Positions 47,461 through 56,406 of a stretch of DNA of 64,000 nucleotides are shown here, one piece after another. Origin of the DNA: Sphingomonadales bacterium EhC05 (GTDB taxonomy: Bacteria > Pseudomonadota > Alphaproteobacteria > Sphingomonadales > Sphingomonadaceae); assembly GCA_001650955.1 (NCBI GenBank), contig LXYP01000026.1, forward strand, positions 62,001-126,000, written 5' to 3'. The position numbers and the translations under genes were made by a program. A model generated the notes under the pieces. The model ran no database searches and had not been told where the DNA came from. It saw only the letters and a list, made by a program, of their open reading frames with translations. Each line of letters begins with the position of its first letter. Positions within the stretch are counted from its first letter, which is position 1.

Positions 47461-48798
47461 ATGCGGGTGAGTGAGCAAACAGCTAATTTGGGATGGCGGG
47501 CATGGCTTCCAGCAGGAGTCAGGCCGTATAGTGAGGCGGCACCTCTGGCGGCTTTGTTTCTGGGCATATCGTCGGCACTGCCGCTGACGATGATCGCAGC
47601 AACATTAACCACCCGGCTCGCGCAAGCAGGTATTGAAAAATCTACCGTAACAGCATTCGCGCTGACCTTCCTTGCCTATAATTTCAAATGGCTCTGGGCG
47701 CCGATAATTGACGTGGTGAAGCTGCCGATCATTGGCCGGGTTGGACAGCGGCTCTCGTGGTTGATCCTGACCGCCGCGCTGGCCATGGCCGCCATAATCT
47801 ATCTGGGTTCTCTCGATCCTGCCGACGATATCGCAGCGGTTGCTGTGGCGGCGATCATGGTCGGTATTGCCGGCGCGACATTCGATGTCGTGATCGACGC
47901 CTACAGGATTGAATTGCTCGAACCCGAACAGCTTGGTGTTGGCTCAGGCATGTCGCAATATGGCTGGCGTATTGGCGCGGCGACAGCGGGCGCGGTGGCG
48001 TTGGTTGTGGCAGCACGGACCAATTGGTCGATTGCTTATTATGTCTGCTCGCTGTTCGCTTTGTTCGCCGTCATCGTTGGATTGATCATGCGCGAGCCAA
48101 GTCGCCGCCAGGAACCGATGGCGCTGAAAGGTCCACTGGAGGCTGCCAAAGCCTATGTCAGTCCGCTGATGGAGTTTTTCAAACGCTCCGGTGCGTTGAT
48201 CGTGTTGCTGTTCGTTCTGGTCCACAAAATCGGGGATACGCTGGCCAATCTGACCTTCCGTCTGCTGTTTGAAGATCTCGGATTTACCAATGATGAAATT
48301 GCATTTTATGACGTCAGCTTGGGCTTTTTTGCTTTTCTGATCGGTATATTTGTCGGCGGCATGGTCTATTCGCGTCTGGGTATGAAAAAGGCAGTGATGC
48401 TGAGCCTGGTGCTGATGGCGATAAGTAACCTGTCTTTCGCGGGTCTGGCTGCGGCAGGTCACAGCAACTGGGGGATGGCCGGAGCGATCGGGTTTGAAAA
48501 TTTCTCTAGCGGTGTTGGCGGTGTAGCAGTGGTCGCTTATCTCTCAGCGCTGTGTAACTTGCAGTTCACCGGAACCCAATTTGCATTGCTTTCGGCCGCC
48601 GCAAGCATCTTGGGGCGTTTTCTGACAGGGACCACTGCAGGCACGTTGATCGAGGGCATGGGCTATGTAAATTTCTATCTGCTGACGACATTGGCAGCCC
48701 TTCCCGGCGTCATCATGTTCTGGCTGATGATCCGTTCGGGACTGGTCGACAGATCGCTGGGAACCGCAGGATCGGTTCATGCGGATGATAAGGATTAA
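47461..48798 (+). CDS. AmpG-like major facilitator transporter
   Basis: A 445-aa twelve-helix protein: LFLGISSALPLTMIAATLTTR, YNFKWLWAPIIDVV, GATFDVVIDAYRIE and SGMSQYGWRIGAA are the AmpG (anhydromuropeptide permease) signature regions. AmpG returns cell-wall recycling products to the cytosol; the assignment is by these motifs only, and other AmpG-family paralogues exist. Start ATG 47461 or GTG 47467; the ribosome-binding site AGGGA fits the GTG better by spacing. Confidence 0.82.
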   Translation: MRVSEQTANLGWRAWLPAGVRPYSEAAPLAALFLGISSALPLTMIAATLTTRLAQAGIEKSTVTAFALTFLAYNFKWLWAPIIDVVKLPIIGRVGQRLSWLILTAALAMAAIIYLGSLDPADDIAAVAVAAIMVGIAGATFDVVIDAYRIELLEPEQLGVGSGMSQYGWRIGAATAGAVALVVAARTNWSIAYYVCSLFALFAVIVGLIMREPSRRQEPMALKGPLEAAKAYVSPLMEFFKRSGALIVLLFVLVHKIGDTLANLTFRLLFEDLGFTNDEIAFYDVSLGFFAFLIGIFVGGMVYSRLGMKKAVMLSLVLMAISNLSFAGLAAAGHSNWGMAGAIGFENFSSGVGGVAVVAYLSALCNLQFTGTQFALLSAAASILGRFLTGTTAGTLIEGMGYVNFYLLTTLAALPGVIMFWLMIRSGLVDRSLGTAGSVHADDKD

Positions 48799-48826
48799 GT
48801 TCGAAATGACAGTCGGATAGCCGGAC

Positions 48827-49573
48827 GTGCATTTTTTCATCATCACGGTCCTGATTCAGATAATCTGCGTGGTGCATTTGATAAAATCAGGCGCAAATAA
48901 ATTATGGCTGACGGCGATCATCTTCCTGCCGTTTGCCGGTTCCGCAGCCTATTTTCTGGTCGAAATATTGCCCGGATTGATGGGTAACAAGCATATGCGT
49001 CATGCCAAGAAAAAGACGCTGAATACAATCAATCCCGACAAAGACGTGCGACTGGCGCGCGAACGGTTGGAAATTACCGACAGTCTGGCCAATCGCATTG
49101 CCCTGGCGGACGCATTGGCCGAGCGGGATGAGCACAAACAGGCCATTGAACTATATCAAGAGATAATCGCCAGTCCCCAGGGACGGGATGGCAACACTGC
49201 GTTCAAATATGCATCGTCCCTGTTTCAGGACGGCCAGTTTGCGGCTGCGCTTGAGATTCTTGAAAGACTGGACGACGAGCCGGTTGAAAGTGAACTGAAC
49301 CGCCGTTTGCTCCTCCGCGCTCGGATTTTGGAGCATCTTGACCGAGATCAGGACGCAGCAGATATTTTCGTGACGATCGTTGACAAGCTGTCAGGAATCG
49401 AGCCGCGTTGCCTTTACGCTGCATTGCTTGTCAAAATGGGTCGTAACGACGAAGCGCGCGCGCAGTTGCAAGAGACGCTGAAGGAAACAAAGTTGATGGA
49501 CCGGATCCAGATCGGCGATGACCAGCTTATTCTGAATTGGGCAAAAGCCGAATTGAAGAAGTTGAAGATTTAA
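48827..49573 (+). CDS. Membrane-anchored TPR protein with PLDc_N-like start
   Basis: A 248-aa protein starting with GTG. Two hydrophobic helices (about 4-20 and 27-48, WLTAIIFLPFAGSAAYFLVEI) resemble the N-terminal PLDc_N membrane hairpin; the rest is TPR-like (IALADALAERDEHKQAIELY, TAFKYASSLFQDGQFAAALEI, RLLLRARILEHLDRDQDAADI). A scaffolding role at the inner membrane is inferred. Its stop overlaps the convergent folC gene by 4 bp (TTAA). Confidence 0.8.
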   Translation: MHFFIITVLIQIICVVHLIKSGANKLWLTAIIFLPFAGSAAYFLVEILPGLMGNKHMRHAKKKTLNTINPDKDVRLARERLEITDSLANRIALADALAERDEHKQAIELYQEIIASPQGRDGNTAFKYASSLFQDGQFAAALEILERLDDEPVESELNRRLLLRARILEHLDRDQDAADIFVTIVDKLSGIEPRCLYAALLVKMGRNDEARAQLQETLKETKLMDRIQIGDDQLILNWAKAELKKLKI

Positions 49574-50892
49574 TCCGGAACCTGCGCATTGGCTTTTAAT
49601 ATATCTCCCGCAAGATATAGCGATCCTGCAATCAATACGGTCTTCCCAGACCCCAGGTCCAGCGTGTCGAGCGCTGCGGAAACATTGTCGGCCTGCATGG
49701 CAGGAGCATTGACATCCGGATAGTCGCGCAACGCATGAGATTCATGCCCCGGGACTGGTATCACCGTCATGCTCGCCAGCTTCTCTTTGAGCGGCGCGAT
49801 GATGGCGTCTGGATTTTTATTTGATAACATCCCGATAACAAGATCAATCGATCCCGCGCCATAGTCGGCAAAATGCTTGGCCAGCGCCAGCCCTGCGCTA
49901 ACATTATGCCCGCCATCGACCCAGATTTCGGCGTCGCCGGGCAGCAGATCGGTTAGCGGGCCAGATATCAGCAGATGCATTCTGCCGGGCCATTGGGCCC
50001 AGCCCATCGCCGCTCGTAACGCACCATCAGAAATATGCAGAGCATCCTGATGGCGCAGCATGGCGATGGCAAGGGCGGCATTATCGGCCTGATGCGCGCC
50101 AACCAGGGCGGGCAAGGGGAGGTTGAGCTTTCCGCGGTCATCCCGATAATGCAATTGGCCTTCATATATTGCTGCGTCCCATTCTCCCCCTCGAGGAAGA
50201 TATTGTGCACCAACTTTTGTACAATGTTTGGAAATGATATCGGCCATATCGCTGCTATATTTCTGGGTTAGCAAAGGCGTGCCCGATTTGGCGATTCCTG
50301 CCTTTTCCCAAGCAATGCGGACGATCGGTTCATCCGGTGTGCCCGCTTCGGGGCTGAGCAGAAAACCTTCATGATCGATACCCAGTGCAGCCATTCCCGT
50401 CGCCACCGGATCGCCAGTAATATTGGTCGCGTCCAACCGCCCGCCCAAGCCAACTTCCAATATGCAGGCATCCGCCGGCATTTCGGCAAAGGCAAGAAAA
50501 GCGGCGGCGGTCGTTGCCTCGAAGAAGCTCGGATTGATATCTTGGCTGATGTCGAGAACCCGGGCGAGCAGTTCGGCAAGATAGTCATCTGCGATCAATT
50601 TTCCGGCGATTCGGATGCGTTCGTTGAACCGCACCAGATGAGGGCTGGTATAGACATGTGCCTTCAGCCCTTCGGCCTCGATCGCGGCGCGGAGAAAGGC
50701 ACAGGTCGAACCCTTGCCATTGGTCCCGGCAACGTGAAAAACGGGCGGCAGTTTCTGATGCGGATTGTCCAGCCGACGCAGAACTTCGCTAATCCGCTCC
50801 AGTCCCAGAACATCGCGTCCCGGGGAGAGCATCGTCAATCGATCAAGCTGCTTCTGGACCGCCGGATGATCCGACTTTGCGCCATCTACCAT
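49570..50892 (-). CDS. folC: Bifunctional folylpolyglutamate/dihydrofolate synthase
   Basis: Adds glutamate to dihydropteroate and folate. The 440-aa ligase has the P-loop VAGTNGKGST at 54-63, VGLGGRLDATNI, GIDHEGFL (omega region), DGGHNVSAGLAL and a C-terminal Mur-ligase-like domain. Gene order accD-folC in the same operon is classic in alphaproteobacteria. Last gene of the trp-acc-fol operon; ends 4 bp into the convergent TPR gene. Confidence 0.95.
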   Translation of the reverse strand: MVDGAKSDHPAVQKQLDRLTMLSPGRDVLGLERISEVLRRLDNPHQKLPPVFHVAGTNGKGSTCAFLRAAIEAEGLKAHVYTSPHLVRFNERIRIAGKLIADDYLAELLARVLDISQDINPSFFEATTAAAFLAFAEMPADACILEVGLGGRLDATNITGDPVATGMAALGIDHEGFLLSPEAGTPDEPIVRIAWEKAGIAKSGTPLLTQKYSSDMADIISKHCTKVGAQYLPRGGEWDAAIYEGQLHYRDDRGKLNLPLPALVGAHQADNAALAIAMLRHQDALHISDGALRAAMGWAQWPGRMHLLISGPLTDLLPGDAEIWVDGGHNVSAGLALAKHFADYGAGSIDLVIGMLSNKNPDAIIAPLKEKLASMTVIPVPGHESHALRDYPDVNAPAMQADNVSAALDTLDLGSGKTVLIAGSLYLAGDILKANAQVPD

Positions 50893-50905
50893 CGATGGAC
50901 CGCGC

Positions 50906-51760
50906 TTAGGCGGCGTCTTTCCAGGCCATCAGATAGCCGATGACCTGCGCCAATGTGGCACGCAATTCCTTGCGGTGGACGACCAGGTCTATCATCCCGT
51001 GATCCTTGAGATATTCAGCGGTCTGGAAACCTTCCGGCAATTTCTCGCGAATGGTATTTTCAATCACCCGCTGGCCGGCAAAACCGATCAATGCGCCGGG
51101 CTCTGAAATCTGAACATCGCCGAGCATGGCATAGCTGGCCGTGACACCACCTGTCGTGGGATCGGTCAACACAACGATGAAAGGCAAGCCCGCCTCGCGC
51201 AGCATCGAGATAGCCACGGTGGTCTTGGGCATTTGCATCAGCGACAATATGCCTTCCTGCATCCGCGCGCCACCGGCTGCAGTGAAGATGATATAAGGAC
51301 ATTGGTCTTTCAAAGCCCGCCGGGCGCCGTCGACAAAGGCCTGCCCCACGGCCAGCCCCATCGAGCCACCCATGAACGCAAAATCTTGCACGCCGACCAC
51401 GCATGGCAGGGTTTCGATTGTTCCGACGACATTGATCAATGCATCCTGTTCGCCGGTCTTGGCGCGCGCGTCCTTCAAACGGTCCGCATATTTCTTCTGA
51501 TCTTTGAACTTGAGAGGGTCTTCCTGGACCTTGGCCCAGGGAATCAGCTTCCAGCTATTCTCATCCATGATCTGGGCGAAGCGGGTCATCGGTCCAATAC
51601 GGCCATGATGTTCGCATTTCGGGCAGATATGCATATTATCCTCAAATTCCTTGAGGAATACCATCGCTTCGCATTTCTTGCATTTGTGCCAGAGATTGTC
51701 GGGCGTCTCACGCTTGGTGATCGACGCGATCTTGTTGCGGACGTTGCTTAGCCAGGACAT
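50906..51760 (-). CDS. accD: Acetyl-CoA carboxylase carboxyltransferase subunit beta
   Basis: Transfers CO2 from carboxybiotin to acetyl-CoA in fatty-acid synthesis. The 284-aa protein has an N-terminal zinc ribbon with C27, C30, C46 and C49 (WHKCKKC ... HICPKC) followed by the crotonase-like core ([28 protein letters not shown]). AAGGG precedes the start by about 6 bases. Thirteen bp upstream of folC; separated from trpA by a repeat-containing 106-bp gap. Confidence 0.96.
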   Translation of the reverse strand: MSWLSNVRNKIASITKRETPDNLWHKCKKCEAMVFLKEFEDNMHICPKCEHHGRIGPMTRFAQIMDENSWKLIPWAKVQEDPLKFKDQKKYADRLKDARAKTGEQDALINVVGTIETLPCVVGVQDFAFMGGSMGLAVGQAFVDGARRALKDQCPYIIFTAAGGARMQEGILSLMQMPKTTVAISMLREAGLPFIVVLTDPTTGGVTASYAMLGDVQISEPGALIGFAGQRVIENTIREKLPEGFQTAEYLKDHGMIDLVVHRKELRATLAQVIGYLMAWKDAA

Positions 51761-51781
51761 GATTTACCCTTATCGTTTATT

Positions 51782-51850
51782 CCGTTCGTCTCGAGCGCAG
51801 TCGAGAAATTTTTTGCACATAGGCATCTCGACTTCGCTCGATGCGAACGG
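51782..51850. repeat. Imperfect inverted repeat between trpA and accD
   Basis: CCGTTCGTCTCGAGCGCAGT-type left arm (51782-51806) and its complement at 51826-51850, 25 bp each with three mismatches, around a 19-bp loop. It is the same class of CGTTCG-ended hairpin as at 54402-54472, with a different inner sequence. It could form an RNA hairpin that modulates read-through or protects the transcript. Confidence 0.8.
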
Positions 51851-51866
51851 TTTTTGACGTTCAACT

Positions 51867-52655
51867 TTATCTAGCCGCTCTGATAGCATCGGAAAGCGAT
51901 TGAACATAGTCCTTCACATGCGGCGCGGCATTTTTGCCATATTTGCCGACAATTTCGACGATCGCGGAACCGACGACAACGCCATCGGCGACGCGTGCAA
52001 TTTCGGCGGCTTGTTCGGGCGTGCGCACACCAAAGCCTACGGCGACGGGCAGGTCTGTACCGGCTTTCAGGCGGGTGACCGCTTCTTCGATGCTGGCCTG
52101 TGCTGCCTGCTGCTGGCCGGTGATGCCGGCGACGCTGACATAATATAGGAAGCCGCTCGCATTGTTCAAAATCTCGGGCAGACGTTTCGCATCGGTAGTT
52201 GGCGTAGCAAGCCGAATAACCGCAACATCCTTGGCGCGCAGGGCGTCACCAAGGCTTTCGTCTTCCTCGACCGGGATATCAACGCAGATCACCGCATCGA
52301 CACCGGCGTCGACGCAGGCGTCGGCGAACCACTCCGATCCTCTGATCGTCATCGGATTGGCATAGCCCATCAGCACCAGCGGCGTGTCCGGGTGACGCTG
52401 ACGAAATTCCTTCGCCATGTTGAAAATGTCAGCAGTCTTGGTGCCAGCGGCAAGGCTACGAATATCCGCTTCCTGGATCGAGGGACCATCGGCCATCGGA
52501 TCGGTGAACGGCATGCCGAGTTCGATGATATCCGCGCCACCTGCGACAAGCGCGTCGAGTATGGCGCCGGTATCGGCAGGGGTCGGATCACCAGCGGTGA
52601 CGAAGGCGACGAGCGCTGCGCGGTTGGTGGGGAAGGATTGGGATAGACGGTTCAT
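51867..52655 (-). CDS. trpA: Tryptophan synthase alpha subunit
   Basis: Cleaves indole-3-glycerol phosphate to indole and G3P. The 262-aa TIM barrel has the catalytic acids Glu45 (ELGMPF) and Asp56 (DPMADGP), and PLVLMGYANPM and GFGVRTPEQAA loops. It overlaps the upstream 98-aa membrane protein gene by ATGA (52652-52655), an unusual intervening gene between trpB and trpA. Confidence 0.96.
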   Translation of the reverse strand: MNRLSQSFPTNRAALVAFVTAGDPTPADTGAILDALVAGGADIIELGMPFTDPMADGPSIQEADIRSLAAGTKTADIFNMAKEFRQRHPDTPLVLMGYANPMTIRGSEWFADACVDAGVDAVICVDIPVEEDESLGDALRAKDVAVIRLATPTTDAKRLPEILNNASGFLYYVSVAGITGQQQAAQASIEEAVTRLKAGTDLPVAVGFGVRTPEQAAEIARVADGVVVGSAIVEIVGKYGKNAAPHVKDYVQSLSDAIRAAR

Positions 52656-52948
52656 TTTTGTGCCCCAAATTTGTTTCGTAAAATCAATGCGGTCACAATC
52701 AATATCAGTATTCCCATCCCAAAGGATCCGCTCAACAACATATCAAAGCGCCAGTCTCCAAGTGCAGTAGAGTGAAAAACAAAGTTATCAATCAGAAACC
52801 AGGCTGTGAAATAGACTATGCCGAAGAAGGTCGCTTTAATGCCATCTGCAACACTGATCGGGTCTGCATGTCGCATTGTTGCAACGGCAAATGCGACGAA
52901 TGGCAAAAATATGAACGTATATGGGAAAACATCTCTCAAAAAGCTCAT
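52652..52948 (-). CDS. Small membrane protein inserted between trpB and trpA
   Basis: A 98-aa protein with three hydrophobic segments (about 9-25, 38-55 and 70-92), ending LILRNKFGAQK. Its start and ribosome-binding site (GGACGGAGATATG) lie in the left copy of a 15-bp duplication that also forms the trpB end at 53146-53160; between them sits the 187-bp element. No family recognised. It overlaps trpA by 4 bp, so it is translationally coupled. Confidence 0.75.
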   Translation of the reverse strand: MSFLRDVFPYTFIFLPFVAFAVATMRHADPISVADGIKATFFGIVYFTAWFLIDNFVFHSTALGDWRFDMLLSGSFGMGILILIVTALILRNKFGAQK

Positions 52949-52958
52949 ATCTCCGTCC

Positions 52959-53145
52959 TCAACATTCTTCCCTCTCCCTTAAGGGAGAGGGTTGCGCAAA
53001 CTTGGCAGCTTGCTGCCTAGTTGTAGCTGGGTGAGGGTATACTAACTCTCGATTACAGAGCGCCCTCATCCAACTGCGCCTAGCTTCGTTCCTCAGCAAG
53101 GCTTCTTATCCTTCTCCCTCACGGGAGAAGGTTTGCTCATCCGCA
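52959..53145. mobile_element. MITE-like palindromic element flanked by a 15-bp duplication
   Basis: 187 bp between two identical copies of CTCATATCTCCGTCC (52944-52958 and 53146-53160). The insert is a long imperfect inverted repeat: a 22-bp perfect palindrome (52970-52991), GGCAGC/GCTGCC near 53005, GGGTGAGGG around 53030, and, mirrored, CGCCCTCATCC and a CCTTCTCCC/GGGAGAAGG hairpin (53110-53118 with 53123-53131). No coding capacity. The duplication reads as a target-site duplication. Confidence 0.75.
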
Positions 53146-53146
53146 C

Positions 53147-54388
53147 TCATATCTCCGTCCCCAGCGCCTCAGCGACGGTAAAAATATCCTTGTCACCACG
53201 GCCGCACAGGTTCGCCAGGATGATCTGGTCCCGATCCATCTTCACCGCTTCACGCACCACCGCCGCAATTGCGTGGCTGGGTTCGAGCGCGGGAATGATG
53301 CCTTCGGTGCGGCAGAGCAGTTGGAAGGCGTCTAGTGCTTCAACATCGGTGGCGCTGTCATAATCGACGCGGCCGGATTCTTTTAGCCAGCTATGTTCCG
53401 GACCGATGCCGGGATAGTCGAGGCCGGCGCTGATCGAATGGGCTTCGGTGATCTGGCCGTCCTCGTCCTGCAGCAGATAGGTCTTGTTGCCGTGGAGGAT
53501 GCCGGGGCCGCCGCCAGCGAGGCTGGCCGCATGTTCCTTGTCGAGGCCGTGACCGGCGGCTTCGATGCCGAGCATCTTGACATCCGGATCATCAAGAAAC
53601 GGATGGAACAGGCCAATCGCATTGGAGCCGCCACCAATGGCTGCGACCAGCATATCCGGCAGGCGTCCGACGCGCTCGAGCATCTGGGCGCGGGCTTCCT
53701 TGCCGATCACGCTTTGAAAATCGCGGACCAGCTCGGGATAGGGATGGGGGCCGGCGGCAGTGCCGATGATGTAGAATGTGTCGTGCACATTGGCGACCCA
53801 GTCGCGCAGCGCCTCGTTCATCGCGTCTTTCAGCGTCGCCGCGCCGCTGGTCACGGAGACGACTTCCGCGCCAAGCAATTTCATTCGGAACAGATTGGGC
53901 TTCTGCCGGGCGACATCGGTCGCGCCCATGAAAATCGTGCAGGGCAGGCCGAAGCGCGCGCAGACGGTCGCGGTTGCGACGCCATGCTGACCCGCACCGG
54001 TTTCGGCGATGATCCGGGTCTTGCCCATGCGCATGGCGAGCAATATCTGGCCAATGCAATTGTTGATCTTATGCGCGCCGGTGTGGTTGAGTTCGTCGCG
54101 TTTGAACCAGATTTGCGCGCCTTTTCCTTCCGGCGCATCCTTGCGGACCTCCCCAGTCAGGCTTTCGGCATAATAGAGCGGGGACGGGCGACCGACATAA
54201 TTTTGCAGCAGATCGTCAAATTGCTCGGCAAAGGCCGGATCTGCTTGGGCTGCGCGATAATGTTTCTCGAGATCGAGAACCAGCGGCATCAGGGTTTCGG
54301 CGACATAGCGCCCACCAAATTCGCCGAAATGGCCGCGGTCATCCGGCTGGTTGCGGAAGCTGTTGGGAGGTGTGTCGGGTTTATTCAT
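53147..54388 (-). CDS. trpB: Tryptophan synthase beta subunit
   Basis: PLP enzyme joining indole and serine. The 413-aa protein has [15 protein letters not shown], the PLP Lys107 in [22 protein letters not shown], and [13 protein letters not shown] phosphate-binding loop. Its last codons and stop (EALGTEI, TGA at 53147-53149) lie in the right copy of the duplication that flanks the inserted element. A very long frame on the opposite strand is a shadow. Confidence 0.96.
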   Translation of the reverse strand: MNKPDTPPNSFRNQPDDRGHFGEFGGRYVAETLMPLVLDLEKHYRAAQADPAFAEQFDDLLQNYVGRPSPLYYAESLTGEVRKDAPEGKGAQIWFKRDELNHTGAHKINNCIGQILLAMRMGKTRIIAETGAGQHGVATATVCARFGLPCTIFMGATDVARQKPNLFRMKLLGAEVVSVTSGAATLKDAMNEALRDWVANVHDTFYIIGTAAGPHPYPELVRDFQSVIGKEARAQMLERVGRLPDMLVAAIGGGSNAIGLFHPFLDDPDVKMLGIEAAGHGLDKEHAASLAGGGPGILHGNKTYLLQDEDGQITEAHSISAGLDYPGIGPEHSWLKESGRVDYDSATDVEALDAFQLLCRTEGIIPALEPSHAIAAVVREAVKMDRDQIILANLCGRGDKDIFTVAEALGTEI

Positions 54389-54401
54389 TCGATCTCAATA
54401 T

Positions 54402-54472
54402 CCGTTCGCCCTGAGCCTGTCGAAGGGTGTTTCACACGAATGTCCGTACTTCGACAAGCTCAGCACGAACGG
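54402..54472. repeat. Inverted repeat between trpF and trpB
   Basis: CCGTTCGCCCTGAGCCTGTC-type left arm (54402-54425) and CTTCGACAAGCTCAGCACGA-type right arm (54449-54472), 24 bp each with three mismatches and a 23-bp spacer. I recognise this as a dispersed intergenic repeat common in sphingomonad and related genomes. Confidence 0.85.
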
Positions 54473-54475
54473 GTC

Positions 54476-55120
54476 TTATTTGGAAGCTTCATAATCCCGC
54501 ACCGCTTGGCAAAAGGCGGCGATTCTGTCCACATCTTTGACGCCGGGTGCGGATTCGACGCCCGAGGATATATCGACCAGCTTGGCCTGGGTGGCATCCA
54601 GCGCTTCACGCACATTATCCGGATCAAGACCCCCGGCGAGCCCCCAGTCGACTTGATGCGCATGATCGGCGAGCAAGGACCATTCAAAGGATGTGCCGGT
54701 TCCGCCGGGCAGTGCCTTTGCAGGCGCGTCGAATAGCAAGCGGTCCGCAGCTCCCAAATAGCGGCTGGATTTGGCCAATGTCGGCTTGTCTTTCACGCCC
54801 AGCGCCTTCCAGATTTCCAAGCCTGAATTGTCCGCGACGAGCTTCAGCCAGTCCGGCGTTTCGCTGCCATGAAATTGAATGACGTCCGGTTTGACCACGC
54901 TGATCGCCTGTCCGGTCAGCTTGGGATCGGCATTGACCAGCAACAGCACGACCTTGATCCGGTTTGCCGCATATTTGCGAAGCTCGGTGGCGCGTTCGAG
55001 CGAAACATGGCGCGGGCTTTTTGCGAAATGGACGAGGCCGATATAGTCGGCGCCAGCAGCGATAGCCGCATCGATGGATGACTCAGTGGAGAGGCCGCAA
55101 ATTTTGATTTTGATTGTCAT
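54476..55120 (-). CDS. trpF: Phosphoribosylanthranilate isomerase
   Basis: Isomerises N-(5-phosphoribosyl)anthranilate in tryptophan synthesis. The 214-aa barrel starts MTIKIKICGLSTESSIDAA with the catalytic Cys in KICGL, then YIGLVHFAKSPRHVS, VIQFHGSETPDW and GLAGGLDPDNV, and the Asp in DISSGVESAPG. Start 55120 has AAAGAG 6 bases upstream; the extension to 55156 runs into the neighbouring repeat. Confidence 0.95.
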   Translation of the reverse strand: MTIKIKICGLSTESSIDAAIAAGADYIGLVHFAKSPRHVSLERATELRKYAANRIKVVLLLVNADPKLTGQAISVVKPDVIQFHGSETPDWLKLVADNSGLEIWKALGVKDKPTLAKSSRYLGAADRLLFDAPAKALPGGTGTSFEWSLLADHAHQVDWGLAGGLDPDNVREALDATQAKLVDISSGVESAPGVKDVDRIAAFCQAVRDYEASK

Positions 55121-55146
55121 GAGCGACTCTTTAACGGCGTATAATC

Positions 55147-55233
55147 CATTCGTCATGCTGAACTTGGTTCCGTATAGCGATAGACGGGCCTAGTGCGTTT
55201 CAAGCTCCAGACACAAGTTCAGGATAACGAATG
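55147..55233. repeat. Terminal-inverted-repeat element between pyrF and trpF
   Basis: CATTCGTCATGCTGAACTTG (55147-55166) and CAAGTTCAGGATAACGAATG (55214-55233) are inverted copies with two mismatches around a 47-bp centre. This is the familiar CGTCATGCTGAACTTG dispersed repeat of sphingomonads. It fills nearly the whole intergenic gap. Confidence 0.85.
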
Positions 55234-55235
55234 AG

Positions 55236-55910
55236 TCACAGCGTCGCTTCAATCGCCCGTGCTGCTTCTCCGGGATTGTCCGCTCCGGTGATCGGTCGGC
55301 CAATGACCAGTATATTCGCGCCATTGTCACGCGCCTGCCTCGGCGTCACCGCCCGTTTCTGATCCCCCATTGCGCCACCTTTGGGCCGCAGACCTGGGAC
55401 CACGAAAAAGCCGTGTTTCCAAGCCTTATGCGCCGCAGCGACTTCATTGCCGGAACAGACGATGCCATCCAGACCGGCTTCTTGTGCCAGTCGGGCCAGT
55501 CGCTCGACCTGATCATGGGTTGTACCTTGATAACCGATCGCGCTCATGTCGCGCTCGTCCAGCGAAGTCAGCAACGTCACACCAACAACTCTGGTATGTT
55601 CATTTGCGGCCGCCTTGGCATCTTCCATCATCGCACGGCCACCCGAAGCGTGGATCGTCACAATGGCTGGTTCGAGGACATTGATCGCCTGCATCGCTTT
55701 CGCGACGGTGTTGGGAATATCGTGCAGTTTCAGGTCGAGAAAAACCGGTAGTCCGAGTTTCTGGATTTCATGTACGCCATGGTGGCCATGGGCGCAGAAG
55801 AATTCGAGGCCCAGTTTCAATCCGCCGACATGACCCTTCACTGACTTTGCAACATCAATGGCGCGATCCAGATTGGGCGTGTCGAGCGCGACAAAGATCG
55901 GATTGCTCAT
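55236..55910 (-). CDS. pyrF: Orotidine 5'-phosphate decarboxylase
   Basis: Last step of UMP synthesis. The 224-aa barrel has VALDTPNLDRA, the active site DLKLHDIPNT with Asp59, Lys61 and Asp64, and PGLRPKGGAMGDQKR with the Arg-containing phosphate loop near the end. It overlaps lapA by 4 bp (55907-55910). Grouping with trp genes in one unit is known in alphaproteobacteria. Confidence 0.96.
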   Translation of the reverse strand: MSNPIFVALDTPNLDRAIDVAKSVKGHVGGLKLGLEFFCAHGHHGVHEIQKLGLPVFLDLKLHDIPNTVAKAMQAINVLEPAIVTIHASGGRAMMEDAKAAANEHTRVVGVTLLTSLDERDMSAIGYQGTTHDQVERLARLAQEAGLDGIVCSGNEVAAAHKAWKHGFFVVPGLRPKGGAMGDQKRAVTPRQARDNGANILVIGRPITGADNPGEAARAIEATL

Positions 55911-56275
55911 GTCTCGGTCGCTTTGGGTTCGGTCACGGGTGACACCGCCGCGCTTGTCTTTGGGGCCGGAGCTGGCGACGGTTTCGCGATTTGATCCTTG
56001 CTCAGGTCAAACGGCGTCGGGGCCGGCGCAGATTTTGGCTTGGCTGCATCTTCGAGAGTCTTGATCCGCCGGGTCAGCCGCCATTTCATGGCGCGATGCA
56101 TCAGCCACAGGGGCACGAAACCGAGCAGAAATGCGCCAATCACCAATACCGGTATCTTGGTGTCGACCCGAACGTCCTGCCAGATAAGCACGGAAGCAGG
56201 TGACCAGTTATTCGCGGCGAAAACCACAAGCACGACTGCCAGCACGACCCAAAAAAGCGTTTTAATAAACTGCAT
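55907..56275 (-). CDS. LapA-like (DUF1049) membrane protein
   Basis: A 122-aa protein: two hydrophobic helices (about 5-23 and 44-62) around a short loop, then a basic helix and a long Pro/Ala/Lys-rich tail. LapA family proteins (lipopolysaccharide assembly domain A, DUF1049) have this shape; in E. coli LapA helps regulate LPS synthesis. First gene of the transcript leading to pyrF and trp genes. The function here is not established. Confidence 0.8.
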   Translation of the reverse strand: MQFIKTLFWVVLAVVLVVFAANNWSPASVLIWQDVRVDTKIPVLVIGAFLLGFVPLWLMHRAMKWRLTRRIKTLEDAAKPKSAPAPTPFDLSKDQIAKPSPAPAPKTSAAVSPVTEPKATET

Positions 56276-56406
56276 TTGATCCTTTCAATTGCCTGTCCGA
56301 TAACAGTCTAGGCCGAAAATTGGCAACTGACCAGAGGGTTCGCATCGCGCTGATTGCTCATCCTTGGCAGGTCGAAGAATTGCCCCCGCTCTCACGGGAG
56401 ACATAT

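Noticed and set aside
53393-54736. 447-aa plus-strand frame opposite trpB and trpF
   Set aside because: Shadow of trpB; it runs through an intergenic repeat (giving RPEPVEG-like peptide) and has no start signal or family.
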